A DNA stretch of 7,709 bases. Source: BOKV01 sp041987205. Lineage in GTDB: Bacteria > Pseudomonadota > Alphaproteobacteria > Rhizobiales > Rhizobiaceae. Under the pieces are notes generated by a model, which had not been told where the DNA came from, did no database searches, and was given only the letters and a program-made list of their open reading frames with translations. The stretch's first letter is position 1, and each line of letters begins with the position of its first letter. Positions 1 through 5,631 of this stretch are shown one piece after another. Made by a program: the position numbers and the translations under genes. The stretch spans positions 1 through 7,709 of the forward strand of contig JBHIWX010000136.1 of the NCBI GenBank assembly GCA_041987205.1, in the 5' to 3' direction.

Positions 1-8
1 GTTTTCAT
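1..8 (-). CDS. Possible first codons of a minus-strand gene leaving the window
   Basis: The minus strand reads ATGAAAAC from position 8 to the edge, with a Shine-Dalgarno-like AAGGGA about 9 bases upstream. This may be the start of a gene whose body lies to the left of the window. Only two full codons are visible, so no product can be proposed. The structured stretch just upstream (about 20-130) would be its 5' leader. Confidence 0.25.
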
Positions 9-24
9 TGGAGTAGTCCCTTCT

Positions 25-130
25 CTGACGACCCTCTGCCGGGTCAGGTTTTCCGGAAGCGACACCCCGCCCCTTCCATGACCTTAAGATGGACCATCCC
101 GTTCCCGCATGGCGTGCAAAAATGCACATG
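25..130 (-). promoter_or_regulatory. Possible structured 5' leader (unassigned)
   Basis: This non-coding stretch, read on the minus strand, lies directly upstream of the possible start codon at position 8. A hairpin is visible at 25-47 (GACCC paired with GGGTC, flanked by CTG/CAG). A second small palindrome lies at 114-127 (GTGCA, AAAA, TGCAC). Read on the minus strand, the pieces GGGGTG, ACCTGA and AGGGACT occur in the same order as in a thiamine pyrophosphate riboswitch. However, the diagnostic CTGAGA core and its stem are missing, so I do not call it one. It may be an unrecognised cis-regulatory RNA or ordinary untranslated sequence. Confidence 0.25.
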
Positions 131-132
131 GT

Positions 133-170
133 GGATTTTTCAGGGTTATCTCTATAACCCGTTGAAATCC
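133..170. repeat. Long imperfect inverted repeat, possible terminator
   Basis: Two 17-base arms, GGATTTTTCAGGGTTAT (133-149) and ATAACCCGTTGAAATCC (154-170), match at 13 of 17 positions: a perfect 7-bp inner stem, a 4-base internal mismatch and a 6-bp outer stem around a CTCT loop. It starts two bases past the stop codon of the minus-strand hydrolase gene. It is therefore placed as a transcript-end structure for that gene, although the run of T expected of an intrinsic terminator is poor. A protein-binding operator is the alternative. Confidence 0.45.
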
Positions 171-171
171 T

Positions 172-900
172 TTACTTTACCCATGCTTCCAGAACCTCCG
201 CCGTCGCCTCGGGACGCTCGACCGGGGCGAAATGCCCGGCATTTTCGATGATCACCAGGCTTGCATCGGGCAATTCGGCGAGCATTTCCTCATGCTGTTC
301 GACGGGACTCCAGGCGTCCTGCCGGCCAACAACGAGGAGCGTAGGGCAGCGAATGTCGGCAAGGTATAGCCGGGCATCCGGCCGGCCGAGCAGCGCGGCG
401 ATCTGTCGGGCGTGCAATTGCGTCGTCATGCGTTCGACCATTGCCGTCAGGGCAGCCATCAGTTCCTCGTCGTCCAGACGGTCGGGATGGACCATGCCCG
501 GCAGCCAGTCATCCGCCAGGGCGCGCATGCCCTCCTGATTGGCGAGATCGACGCGACGCTGCCGTCCGACTTCCTCCCCTTCCCGCTTTGGATGCACGCC
601 GGTGTCGAGCAGTGCCAGCCGTTCGACGCGCTCCGGGGCATGGCGCGCCATCTCCAGCGCGACACGCGCGCCCATTGAATGACCGGCGACATAGAGCCTG
701 CCCGGATAGGCCGCCAGCGTATCGGCGGCCATTTGCGCGATGCTGTCCTGCGTGGAAAGATCCGCCACCACCGTCCGGTGCAGCCGCGACAGCGGCTCGA
801 TCACGCCCGACCACGCATGCGCGTCCGACAGCAGGCCGGGCACGAGCACGATCGTCACTTGGCCGTCGGCACCTTGCCGGACATCTTGCTCGCCATTCAT
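172..900 (-). CDS. Alpha/beta-fold hydrolase
   Basis: This 242-residue protein has the full layout of a small cytoplasmic serine hydrolase. VLVPGLL (about 18-24) supplies the oxyanion loop, GHSMG (73-77) is the nucleophile elbow with Ser75, GRQD ends in Asp195, and AGH supplies His223, so the triad is intact. The cap region between about residues 105 and 175 is helical and charged, and there is no signal peptide. The frame is open further upstream, but I start at 900. A GGAG lies about 11 bases upstream of that ATG, and the extra N-terminal residues are low-complexity and precede the first beta strand. It is divergent from the VOC/GST pair with about 200 bases between, so a shared control region is possible. 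The substrate cannot be told from the sequence: esterase, lactonase and C-C hydrolase all remain open. Confidence 0.88.
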   Translation of the reverse strand: MNGEQDVRQGADGQVTIVLVPGLLSDAHAWSGVIEPLSRLHRTVVADLSTQDSIAQMAADTLAAYPGRLYVAGHSMGARVALEMARHAPERVERLALLDTGVHPKREGEEVGRQRRVDLANQEGMRALADDWLPGMVHPDRLDDEELMAALTAMVERMTTQLHARQIAALLGRPDARLYLADIRCPTLLVVGRQDAWSPVEQHEEMLAELPDASLVIIENAGHFAPVERPEATAEVLEAWVK

Positions 901-1092
901 GTGCACACAATCTCCATGTCTCGAGGATGCCCGCCCGCATTGCCGTTCGGGTGAACACACCGGCACACCGACAACCCTTGCCGGCGACGTGACAGCGCCA
1001 TAGCTCTGCGTCATGATTGGCCGCAATTGCAAGCCGAGATCGTAATCAGGAAGCAAAACCGGCAGGAGCAAACAGGCCCGATGAGGGGCGTG

Positions 1093-1098
1093 AGGAGG
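1093..1098 (+). promoter_or_regulatory. Strong ribosome binding site selecting a TTG start
   Basis: AGGAGG sits 5 bases before the TTG at 1104. No ATG or GTG in the VOC reading frame lies at a comparable position; the ATG at 1081 is in another frame. This site is the main reason for the start chosen for the VOC gene. Confidence 0.7.
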
Positions 1099-1103
1099 AA
1101 AAG

Positions 1104-1697
1104 TTGAGAAAACTGCAAACCCAGGGCGTTCATCACATCACGCTGGTCGGCGCCAACCGGCAGACATCCATCGATTTCTGGGAAGGCGTGCTCGGCATGC
1201 CCTTCGTGTTCGAACAGCCCAATCTCGACAAGGATTCGGAAAGCCATCTCTATTTCGATCCAGGCGACGGGCGGCTGATCACGATCTTCACCGACGAGGG
1301 CCGCAAGCCGGAACCGACGCGCACGCCGACCGATATCGGCTGCGTGCACCATCTCGCCCTTTCCGTCTCGCAGGCGACCTTCTGGCAGGCTGTCGAGCGG
1401 CTCGACGAGCGTGGCATCAAGCATAGCGGCGTGAAGGATCGCGGCTTCATGGATTCGATCTATTTCAACGATCCGCTCGGATTCCTGATCGAACTCGCCT
1501 CCTACCGTTTCGAGCCACCCTTCGGCGTGTCGCACGGGCAGGTCATGCTGGAGGCGCATCGCAACCGCGTGGCCAAAGGCGATCATCACATCGATCGCAT
1601 CCATCTGGCCGATGCCATCGAGAAGCTGACGGCGAGAACCTTCGACAGCCTGTCGGACGATCGCAGCCCGAAGGATCCCTACGGAAATTCGAAATAA
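1104..1697 (+). CDS. VOC-superfamily metalloprotein (glyoxalase/extradiol dioxygenase fold)
   Basis: This 197-residue cytoplasmic protein has two beta-alpha-beta-beta-beta modules typical of the vicinal oxygen chelate fold. Module 1 opens with VHHITLVG (9-16), runs through IDFWEGVLGMPF and ends in RLITIFTDE (57-65). Module 2 opens with VHHLALSV (81-88) and ends in DPLGFLIELASY (123-134). His10/11, Glu65, His82/83 and Glu130 are the expected metal ligands. A charged tail of about 50 residues follows, which small glyoxalase I enzymes lack. The start is TTG at 1104, chosen for the AGGAGG 5 bases upstream. The GST-like gene begins 40 bases after the stop, so the two are probably co-transcribed. 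Glyoxalase-type isomerase, ring-cleaving dioxygenase and thiol-transfer activity are all possible; the GST neighbour favours glutathione chemistry or aromatic breakdown. Confidence 0.85.
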   Translation: MRKLQTQGVHHITLVGANRQTSIDFWEGVLGMPFVFEQPNLDKDSESHLYFDPGDGRLITIFTDEGRKPEPTRTPTDIGCVHHLALSVSQATFWQAVERLDERGIKHSGVKDRGFMDSIYFNDPLGFLIELASYRFEPPFGVSHGQVMLEAHRNRVAKGDHHIDRIHLADAIEKLTARTFDSLSDDRSPKDPYGNSK

Positions 1698-1737
1698 CCG
1701 AAACCAACCGCAATTTGTGCAAGGGAGGAACCACACA

Positions 1738-2424
1738 ATGGCCGAACTGAAACTCAGCGTCATCAAACCCAGCGTCAACAACATGACCGTACGCGTCTTC
1801 GTGCGCGCCGCCGCTCTCGATTTCGAGGAGGCGGACCTCTATGGCGGCACGCGGACGCCTGAATTCCTGGAGCGCAATCCGGCGCACCTGACGCCGATGA
1901 TCGAGACCACGGGTCTGCCGAAGGGAGCGCTCTGGGAAAGCTGCGCCATCATGCAGTACCTTTCCAATGTGCACGGGCTCGAAAAGCTTTATCCCAGTGA
2001 CCCGGCCAAGCGCGCCATGATCGACAGCGCCATGTTCTACGTGGTCGGCACGCTTTATCCGCTGCTTGCGCGGGCGACCTATCCGACGCTCAAGTTCCCG
2101 CAATATCCGGGCGAGGTCGGCGCAAGCGACGCCGATGACTCGGCCAAACAGGCCGCCGCCAAAGCCGCGACCGACGCGCTTGCCGAGCCGCTCGACGTCT
2201 TTCACAAGTTCTACGTGGGCGGAAAGCCGTTTATCGGCGGAGACGAACCGTCGATTGCCGATATCAGATTGGCCTCGACACTCGAATTCCTGGCGGCGAT
2301 CGACTATCCCCTGCCCGACTGGGCCAAGAGCTTCATGAAAGCGATGGAGGACAAGCTTGGCTCGGCCTATTCCGAGCCGGCCGAAGACGTGCGCGGATAC
2401 ATCACCTATATCCGGTCGCAATAG
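1738..2424 (+). CDS. Glutathione S-transferase family protein
   Basis: The 228-residue product has a thioredoxin-like N-terminal domain (about 5-78) and an all-helical C-terminal domain (about 88-225). LTPMIE (51-56) carries the cis-proline (Pro53) that fixes the glutathione backbone, and WESCAIMQYL (66-75) carries the Glu-Ser pair that binds the gamma-glutamyl group. FIGGDEPSIADI (165-176) contains the N-capping box of the conserved C-terminal helix. No cysteine occupies the usual N-terminal active-site position; Ser12 is a candidate but unproven. The reading frame also has an ATG at 1717. I use 1738 because GGGAGG lies about 10 bases upstream and MAELKLSVIK leads straight into the first strand. 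It follows the VOC gene by 40 bases and probably conjugates, isomerises or dehalogenates a product of the same pathway. Confidence 0.88.
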   Translation: MAELKLSVIKPSVNNMTVRVFVRAAALDFEEADLYGGTRTPEFLERNPAHLTPMIETTGLPKGALWESCAIMQYLSNVHGLEKLYPSDPAKRAMIDSAMFYVVGTLYPLLARATYPTLKFPQYPGEVGASDADDSAKQAAAKAATDALAEPLDVFHKFYVGGKPFIGGDEPSIADIRLASTLEFLAAIDYPLPDWAKSFMKAMEDKLGSAYSEPAEDVRGYITYIRSQ

Positions 2425-2437
2425 GCAAATAATCGAG

Positions 2438-2475
2438 GCGCCATGCGCTGCCGGCATCCCGGTGGTGCATGGCGC
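2438..2475 (+). terminator. Hairpin after the GST gene, probable terminator
   Basis: The arms GCGCCATGC (2438-2446) and GCATGGCGC (2467-2475) form a perfect 9-bp stem, with a further CCGG/CCGG pairing inside the loop. It lies 14 bases after the GST stop codon and before a new promoter-like patch, the expected place for a transcript end. The downstream run is only GTGATTTCTC, so termination may be weak or factor-dependent. Confidence 0.5.
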
Positions 2476-2490
2476 GTGATTTCTCTGCAG

Positions 2491-2517
2491 TGACTTTATA
2501 AAAGGATATGCTAATAT
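2491..2517 (+). promoter_or_regulatory. Probable promoter of the secreted Met/His-rich protein
   Basis: A markedly AT-rich patch in otherwise GC-rich DNA holds an extended -10, TGC-TAATAT (TG at 2509-2510, hexamer 2512-2517), with TGACTT (2491-2496) as a short-spaced -35. It sits about 55 bases before the start of the next gene and just after the hairpin that closes the previous unit. The -35 spacing of 15 is below optimum, so the extended -10 probably does most of the work. Confidence 0.5.
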
Positions 2518-2570
2518 ACGGTTTGGTGGCGGCCATTCGAGATTGATCCAATTCAACAGATGGATTCGCC

Positions 2571-3224
2571 ATGAACCCCTTCCCGAACAAATCCACCAAC
2601 GCCGTCTCCTGGCGCAAGAGCGCGCTCGCTTTCACCCTTGCCACGATATTGGCCGGAGGCGCCGACACCCTTTATGACCAGAACGCCGCGCAAGCCCAGA
2701 TGATGGGCGGCGGCATGCATCATGGCATGGGGCAAGGTATGGGTTTCGTGCCTCATCACGGCACCGACGGCACCGGGCATGACGAGGTGAACATGCCGGG
2801 GCTGCGCGGGCTCGACGCGACCGAGGAAGAGAGCGCGGAACTGGCCACCATGTTCCGCAACTTCCCGAAGATCGAGCGCGAGGTCACCAATCTGCCGAAC
2901 GGCATCCGCACCCTCACCTATTCGAAGGACGAGGAACTGATGGCCGTCATCGCCTCGCATGTCACGGGCATGATCACCCGCGTGCAGGAAGGCCGCGACC
3001 CCAAGGTCTTCATCCAGAGCCCGACACTGGACATCCTGTTCGAGCGCCGCGAACGGATCGAGACCGGGATCGAGATGACCGATGAGGGCATTGTGGTGAC
3101 CCAGACCTCGGACGACCCCGAAGTCGTGGCCGCGCTGCACACCCATGCGGGAGAGGTATCCGACATGGCGGCGCGCGGCATGCAGGCCGTTCACGAGATG
3201 ATGATGGAGCGCGCGGGCAATTGA
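2571..3224 (+). CDS. Secreted Met/His-rich protein of unknown function with an internal duplication
   Basis: The product is 217 residues. An N-terminal export signal is visible: WRKS (14-17), a hydrophobic stretch ALAFTLATILAGG (18-30), and a probable cleavage site after AQA (40-42). The mature protein would begin with a Met/His/Gly-rich segment (44-75) carrying HH at 50-51, HH at 62-63 and His70, the composition of copper-binding periplasmic proteins. Two similar segments follow, 112-141 and 174-205, each with a Ser-acidic motif (SKDEE, SDDPE) twelve residues before a histidine (Ser118/His130 and Ser180/His192). I do not recognise a named family. A periplasmic metal- or heme-binding role is an inference from composition. 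The gene stands alone between a promoter-like patch and a terminator. Its ribosome binding site is weak (GATGGA about 7 bases before the ATG). Confidence 0.8.
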   Translation: MNPFPNKSTNAVSWRKSALAFTLATILAGGADTLYDQNAAQAQMMGGGMHHGMGQGMGFVPHHGTDGTGHDEVNMPGLRGLDATEEESAELATMFRNFPKIEREVTNLPNGIRTLTYSKDEELMAVIASHVTGMITRVQEGRDPKVFIQSPTLDILFERRERIETGIEMTDEGIVVTQTSDDPEVVAALHTHAGEVSDMAARGMQAVHEMMMERAGN

Positions 3225-3259
3225 CGCCCCGGGGCCCGCATCGATTTCGCACCGAAGGG

Positions 3260-3299
3260 TGACATCGTGCGGCATACATATTAGATAACACTAATCTAA
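3260..3299 (+). promoter_or_regulatory. AT-rich palindrome overlapping a possible promoter
   Basis: TTAGAT (3281-3286) and ATCTAA (3294-3299) are perfect inverted half-sites 7 bases apart; ATTAG/CTAAT gives a second, nested pairing. TGACAT (3260-3265) and GATAAC (3284-3289), 18 bases apart, make a passable -35/-10 pair whose -10 lies inside the palindrome. That arrangement is typical of repressor control. The only thing downstream on this strand is the 10-codon ORF and the terminator. The promoter is an inference; the palindrome is seen directly. Confidence 0.4.
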
Positions 3300-3352
3300 C
3301 GCCGCTGGCCCGACCCAGGTGGTGATACAGGAAACAATCAGGGATTTCAGCG

Positions 3353-3385
3353 ATGAGCTACCACTTCACACGCGAACCCGCATAA
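3353..3385 (+). CDS. Possible 10-codon leader peptide or small-RNA ORF
   Basis: This ORF starts with ATG and encodes MSYHFTREPA followed by TAA. A GGGAT lies about 8 bases upstream. Its stop codon ends only 3 bases before the terminator stem at 3389, so a ribosome finishing here would sit against the hairpin, as in translation-sensitive attenuators. No plus-strand gene follows, however, because the next gene (mrp) converges from the other strand. It may therefore be a free-standing short transcript of about 120 bases, or a chance ORF. I know of no named leader with this sequence. Confidence 0.25.
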   Translation: MSYHFTREPA

Positions 3386-3388
3386 CAA

Positions 3389-3421
3389 AGCCCGCGCGTC
3401 AAAACGGCACGCGGGCTCTTT
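3389..3421. terminator. Bidirectional intrinsic terminator between convergent units
   Basis: The arms AGCCCGCG (3389-3396) and CGCGGGCT (3410-3417) form an 8-bp GC-rich stem, with an inner CGT/ACG pairing. CTCTTTT follows on the plus strand and TTTGTT on the minus strand. It lies 20 bases past the stop of the minus-strand mrp gene and closes any plus-strand transcript from 3290 onward, so it can serve both directions. Confidence 0.75.
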
Positions 3422-3440
3422 TCCGGGCTGCGGCAAAACC

Positions 3441-4631
3441 TCAGTCGAACACGATCACCGGCCCGACGTCGCTGCCCTCTTTCAGGCGCTGCCAGACCTT
3501 GTCGGCGATCTCGCGATAGGCCTTGGCATGCGGGCCGTCGGGGTCGGTGGCCACGACCGGCGTGCCGGCATCGGAACTCTCCCGGATCACCATTTCGAGC
3601 GGCACCTCGCCCAGGAAGGGTACGCCGATGCGCTCGGCTTCCGCCTTCGCACCGCCATGGCCGAAAATGTCGTAGCGCTTGCCGGTGTCGGGCGCGATAA
3701 AATAGCTCATGTTCTCGACAATGCCGAAGACCGGCACGTCGACCTTGTTGAACATGTTGAGCCCCTTGCGCGCGTCGATCAGCGCCAGGTCCTGCGGCGT
3801 GGAGACGATGACCGCACCGGCGAGCGGCACCTGCTGGGCCATGGTGAGCTGCGCGTCGCCAGTGCCGGGCGGCATGTCGACCACGAGCACGTCGAGTTCG
3901 CCCCAGTCGACCTCGCGCAGCATCTGCGTCAGCGCGGAGATGACCATGGGGCCGCGCCAGATCATGGGCGTGTCCTCGTCGACGAGGAAGCCCATCGACA
4001 TGACCTTCATGCCATGGCCAATCATGGGCTTGAGCATGCGCTCGGAGGCGGCTTCCGGCTTGCCCCGCACGCCGAGCAGGCGCGGCAGGGAGGGGCCGTA
4101 GATGTCGGCGTCGAGCATGCCGACCTTCAAGCCGTTGGCCTTGAGACCGAGCGCCAGGTTGACGGCGGTGGTCGACTTGCCGACGCCGCCCTTGCCGGAT
4201 GCGACCGCGACGATGGCGCCGATGCCAGGCACGCCGGCCTTTTGCGGCCCGCCATGGGCATGGCCGCCCGAACCGCCAGGTCCACCGGGGCCGCCGGGAC
4301 CACCCGGGCGCGGGCCGGCTGAAGCACGGGACGCGGCCTGCTGCCCGCCCTGCGCCGGGGCGCCGCCGGCCTGTCCGCCCTTCTTCTCGGCGGTCAGCAC
4401 GACCAGCGCGCTGGTCACGCCATCCATGTCGAGCACGACCTTCTCGGCGGCCTGTCGCAGTGGCTCGAGCTTGGGCGCCAGATCGGCCGGCACGGCGATG
4501 GAGAACATCACCTTGCCGGAATCAACCAGCACCTCGGAGACCAGTCCCTGGTCCACGATGTTGCCGGAAAGGTCGGGGCCCACGACCTGCCTGAGCTGTT
4601 CGAGGACCTGTTGTTGGGTGGGTGCAGCCAT
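3441..4631 (-). CDS. mrp: Mrp/ApbC-family P-loop ATPase (iron-sulphur cluster carrier type), without the CxxC motif
   Basis: This 396-residue cytoplasmic protein has an N-terminal MIP18/DUF59 domain (about 5-80), a Gly/Pro/Ala-rich linker (84-135) and a MinD/ParA-like ATPase domain. SGKGGVGKST (145-154) is the deviant Walker A with signature Lys147. DADIYGPS (174-181) and DMPPGTGD (252-259) are the Mrp switch and Walker B motifs. In the family, a dimer usually holds a bridging 4Fe-4S cluster on a CxxC after ENMSYF, for delivery to apo-proteins. Here that site reads FIAPDTG (311-317) and has no cysteine. The start at 4631 is preceded by AGGGA 6 bases upstream; an upstream ATG at 4682 in the same frame has no such site. 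It lies 58 bases after the DUF6494 gene and is probably co-transcribed with it. Confidence 0.93.
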   Translation of the reverse strand: MAAPTQQQVLEQLRQVVGPDLSGNIVDQGLVSEVLVDSGKVMFSIAVPADLAPKLEPLRQAAEKVVLDMDGVTSALVVLTAEKKGGQAGGAPAQGGQQAASRASAGPRPGGPGGPGGPGGSGGHAHGGPQKAGVPGIGAIVAVASGKGGVGKSTTAVNLALGLKANGLKVGMLDADIYGPSLPRLLGVRGKPEAASERMLKPMIGHGMKVMSMGFLVDEDTPMIWRGPMVISALTQMLREVDWGELDVLVVDMPPGTGDAQLTMAQQVPLAGAVIVSTPQDLALIDARKGLNMFNKVDVPVFGIVENMSYFIAPDTGKRYDIFGHGGAKAEAERIGVPFLGEVPLEMVIRESSDAGTPVVATDPDGPHAKAYREIADKVWQRLKEGSDVGPVIVFD

Positions 4632-4689
4632 CGTGTTCCCTGAGAAAAAGCGAGAAATGAATTTCATGGATTTGAAGGTCACGCGGCGC

Positions 4690-4881
4690 TCAGGGCGTTT
4701 CGATCTCGCCCGTCACGACATGCTCGAGCGACGACCCCTCGGCCGTCAGCGTCATCTTCAGGCGCAGTTTGTCACCGGTGAAATCGCCCGAGCGCACGAG
4801 TTTCTCGATCTCGCGCTGCGAGGTCACGCCGACCTGTTTCAGGAATTTGCGCATCGACATGTTGAAGTCTTCTTCGCTCAT
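4690..4881 (-). CDS. DUF6494-type small conserved protein
   Basis: This 63-residue acidic protein begins MSEEDFNMSMRKFLKQVG and continues VTSQREIEKLV, then a short C-terminal part rich in alternating polar and hydrophobic residues (LRLKMTLTAEG). I recognise this as the DUF6494 pattern, a family without known function. It has no cysteine, membrane segment or signal peptide, so it is probably a small cytoplasmic helix-plus-strand protein. The start at 4881 has GGAGGG only a few bases upstream; the frame is open to 4935 but without a comparable site. It immediately precedes mrp, so a helper role in iron-sulphur cluster transfer is possible but unproven. Confidence 0.82.
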   Translation of the reverse strand: MSEEDFNMSMRKFLKQVGVTSQREIEKLVRSGDFTGDKLRLKMTLTAEGSSLEHVVTGEIETP

Positions 4882-5003
4882 GGTCCCTCCGGTGCTGCTC
4901 AATCGCGGCGCATTCGCCGTTTCGTCACAGCCCACACATAGAACGCCTGAGCGGCAATTTCCATTTTCCCGCTGCGGCGCAATGGCGCTGTCCCGATTTC
5001 GTA

Positions 5004-5630
5004 TCAGACCCGTTCGACCAGCCCGCCCGTGCGTATCAGGAAGTCGACGATCTCGCCGACCCCCTCGCCGCGCCTGAGATCGGTGAACAGGAAGGGTCGC
5101 CCCTCCCTTGCCTTGTCGGCGTCGCGGCGCATGCGTTCGAGATCGGCGCCGACATGCGGGGCAAGGTCGGTCTTGTTGACGAGCAGCAGGTCGGATCGGG
5201 TGATCGCCGGCCCGCCCTTTCTCGGAATATCGTCACCCTGGGCGACGGACACGACATAGATCGTCAGATCGGCGAGGTCGGGCGAGAAGGTCGCGGCGAG
5301 ATTATCGCCGCCCGATTCGATGAAGACGATGTCGAGATCGGGATGGCGGGCATTGAGCCCGGCAATCGCCTGCAGATTGATCGAGGCGTCCTCGCGGATC
5401 GCCGTGTGTGGGCAACCGCCCGTCTCCACGCCGACGATGCGGTCGGAGGGCAGCGCCTGCATACGCACCAGCGCCTCGGCGTCCTCTCTCGTGTAGATGT
5501 CGTTGGTGACGACGGCGATCGAGAAATCGGTCGACATCGCCTTGCACAGTTTCTCGGTCAGCGTCGTCTTGCCAGAGCCGACCGGGCCGCCGATGCCAAT
5601 ACGGAGCGGGCCGTTGGGGGATTGGGTCAT
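5004..5630 (-). CDS. ureG: Urease accessory GTPase UreG
   Basis: UreG is the SIMIBI-class GTPase that, with UreF and UreD/UreH, drives nickel insertion into apo-urease in the cytoplasm. The 208-residue length is typical. GPVGSGKT (15-22) is the P-loop, VVTNDIYT (40-47) is family-specific, and GGCPHTA (71-77) contains the Cys-Pro-His nickel/zinc site (Cys73, His75) where two subunits meet. ESGGDN (105-110) is the switch/Walker B region and NKTD (152-155) gives guanine specificity. All key residues are present. The ATG at 5630 lies one base after the stop of the DUF3995 gene (TGA-C-ATG), so translation is probably coupled; its own ribosome binding site is weak. It is the last gene of the urease accessory run. 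Confidence 0.97.
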   Translation of the reverse strand: MTQSPNGPLRIGIGGPVGSGKTTLTEKLCKAMSTDFSIAVVTNDIYTREDAEALVRMQALPSDRIVGVETGGCPHTAIREDASINLQAIAGLNARHPDLDIVFIESGGDNLAATFSPDLADLTIYVVSVAQGDDIPRKGGPAITRSDLLLVNKTDLAPHVGADLERMRRDADKAREGRPFLFTDLRRGEGVGEIVDFLIRTGGLVERV

Positions 5631-5631
5631 G

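Noticed and set aside
25..130. Thiamine pyrophosphate riboswitch
   Set aside because: The CTGAGA core and its stem are missing and the ACCTGA arm lacks the usual TAAT, so the resemblance is only partial. It is kept as an unassigned leader.
1011..1784. Minus-strand open frame (257 codons) opposite the VOC gene
   Set aside because: Shadow of the VOC gene. It would also run through the divergent intergenic region and the VOC ribosome binding site.
1543..2556. Long minus-strand open frame (337 codons) opposite the GST gene
   Set aside because: It is a GC-rich shadow of the GST gene on the opposite strand. Its translation is Arg/Gly/His-rich with no recognisable fold, and the GST frame has clear family motifs.
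3228..3238. GC-only palindrome just after the secreted-protein gene as its terminator
   Set aside because: GCCCCGGGGC has no room for a loop and no T-run follows.
4906..4919. Small hairpin CGGCG-catt-CGCCG upstream of the DUF6494 gene
   Set aside because: A stem of only 5 bp with no clear T-run; expected often by chance in DNA this GC-rich.
3528..4941. Plus-strand open frames of 264 and 279 codons opposite mrp and DUF6494
   Set aside because: Antisense shadows caused by high GC content. The second is mainly Pro/Ala runs mirroring the Gly-rich Mrp linker.
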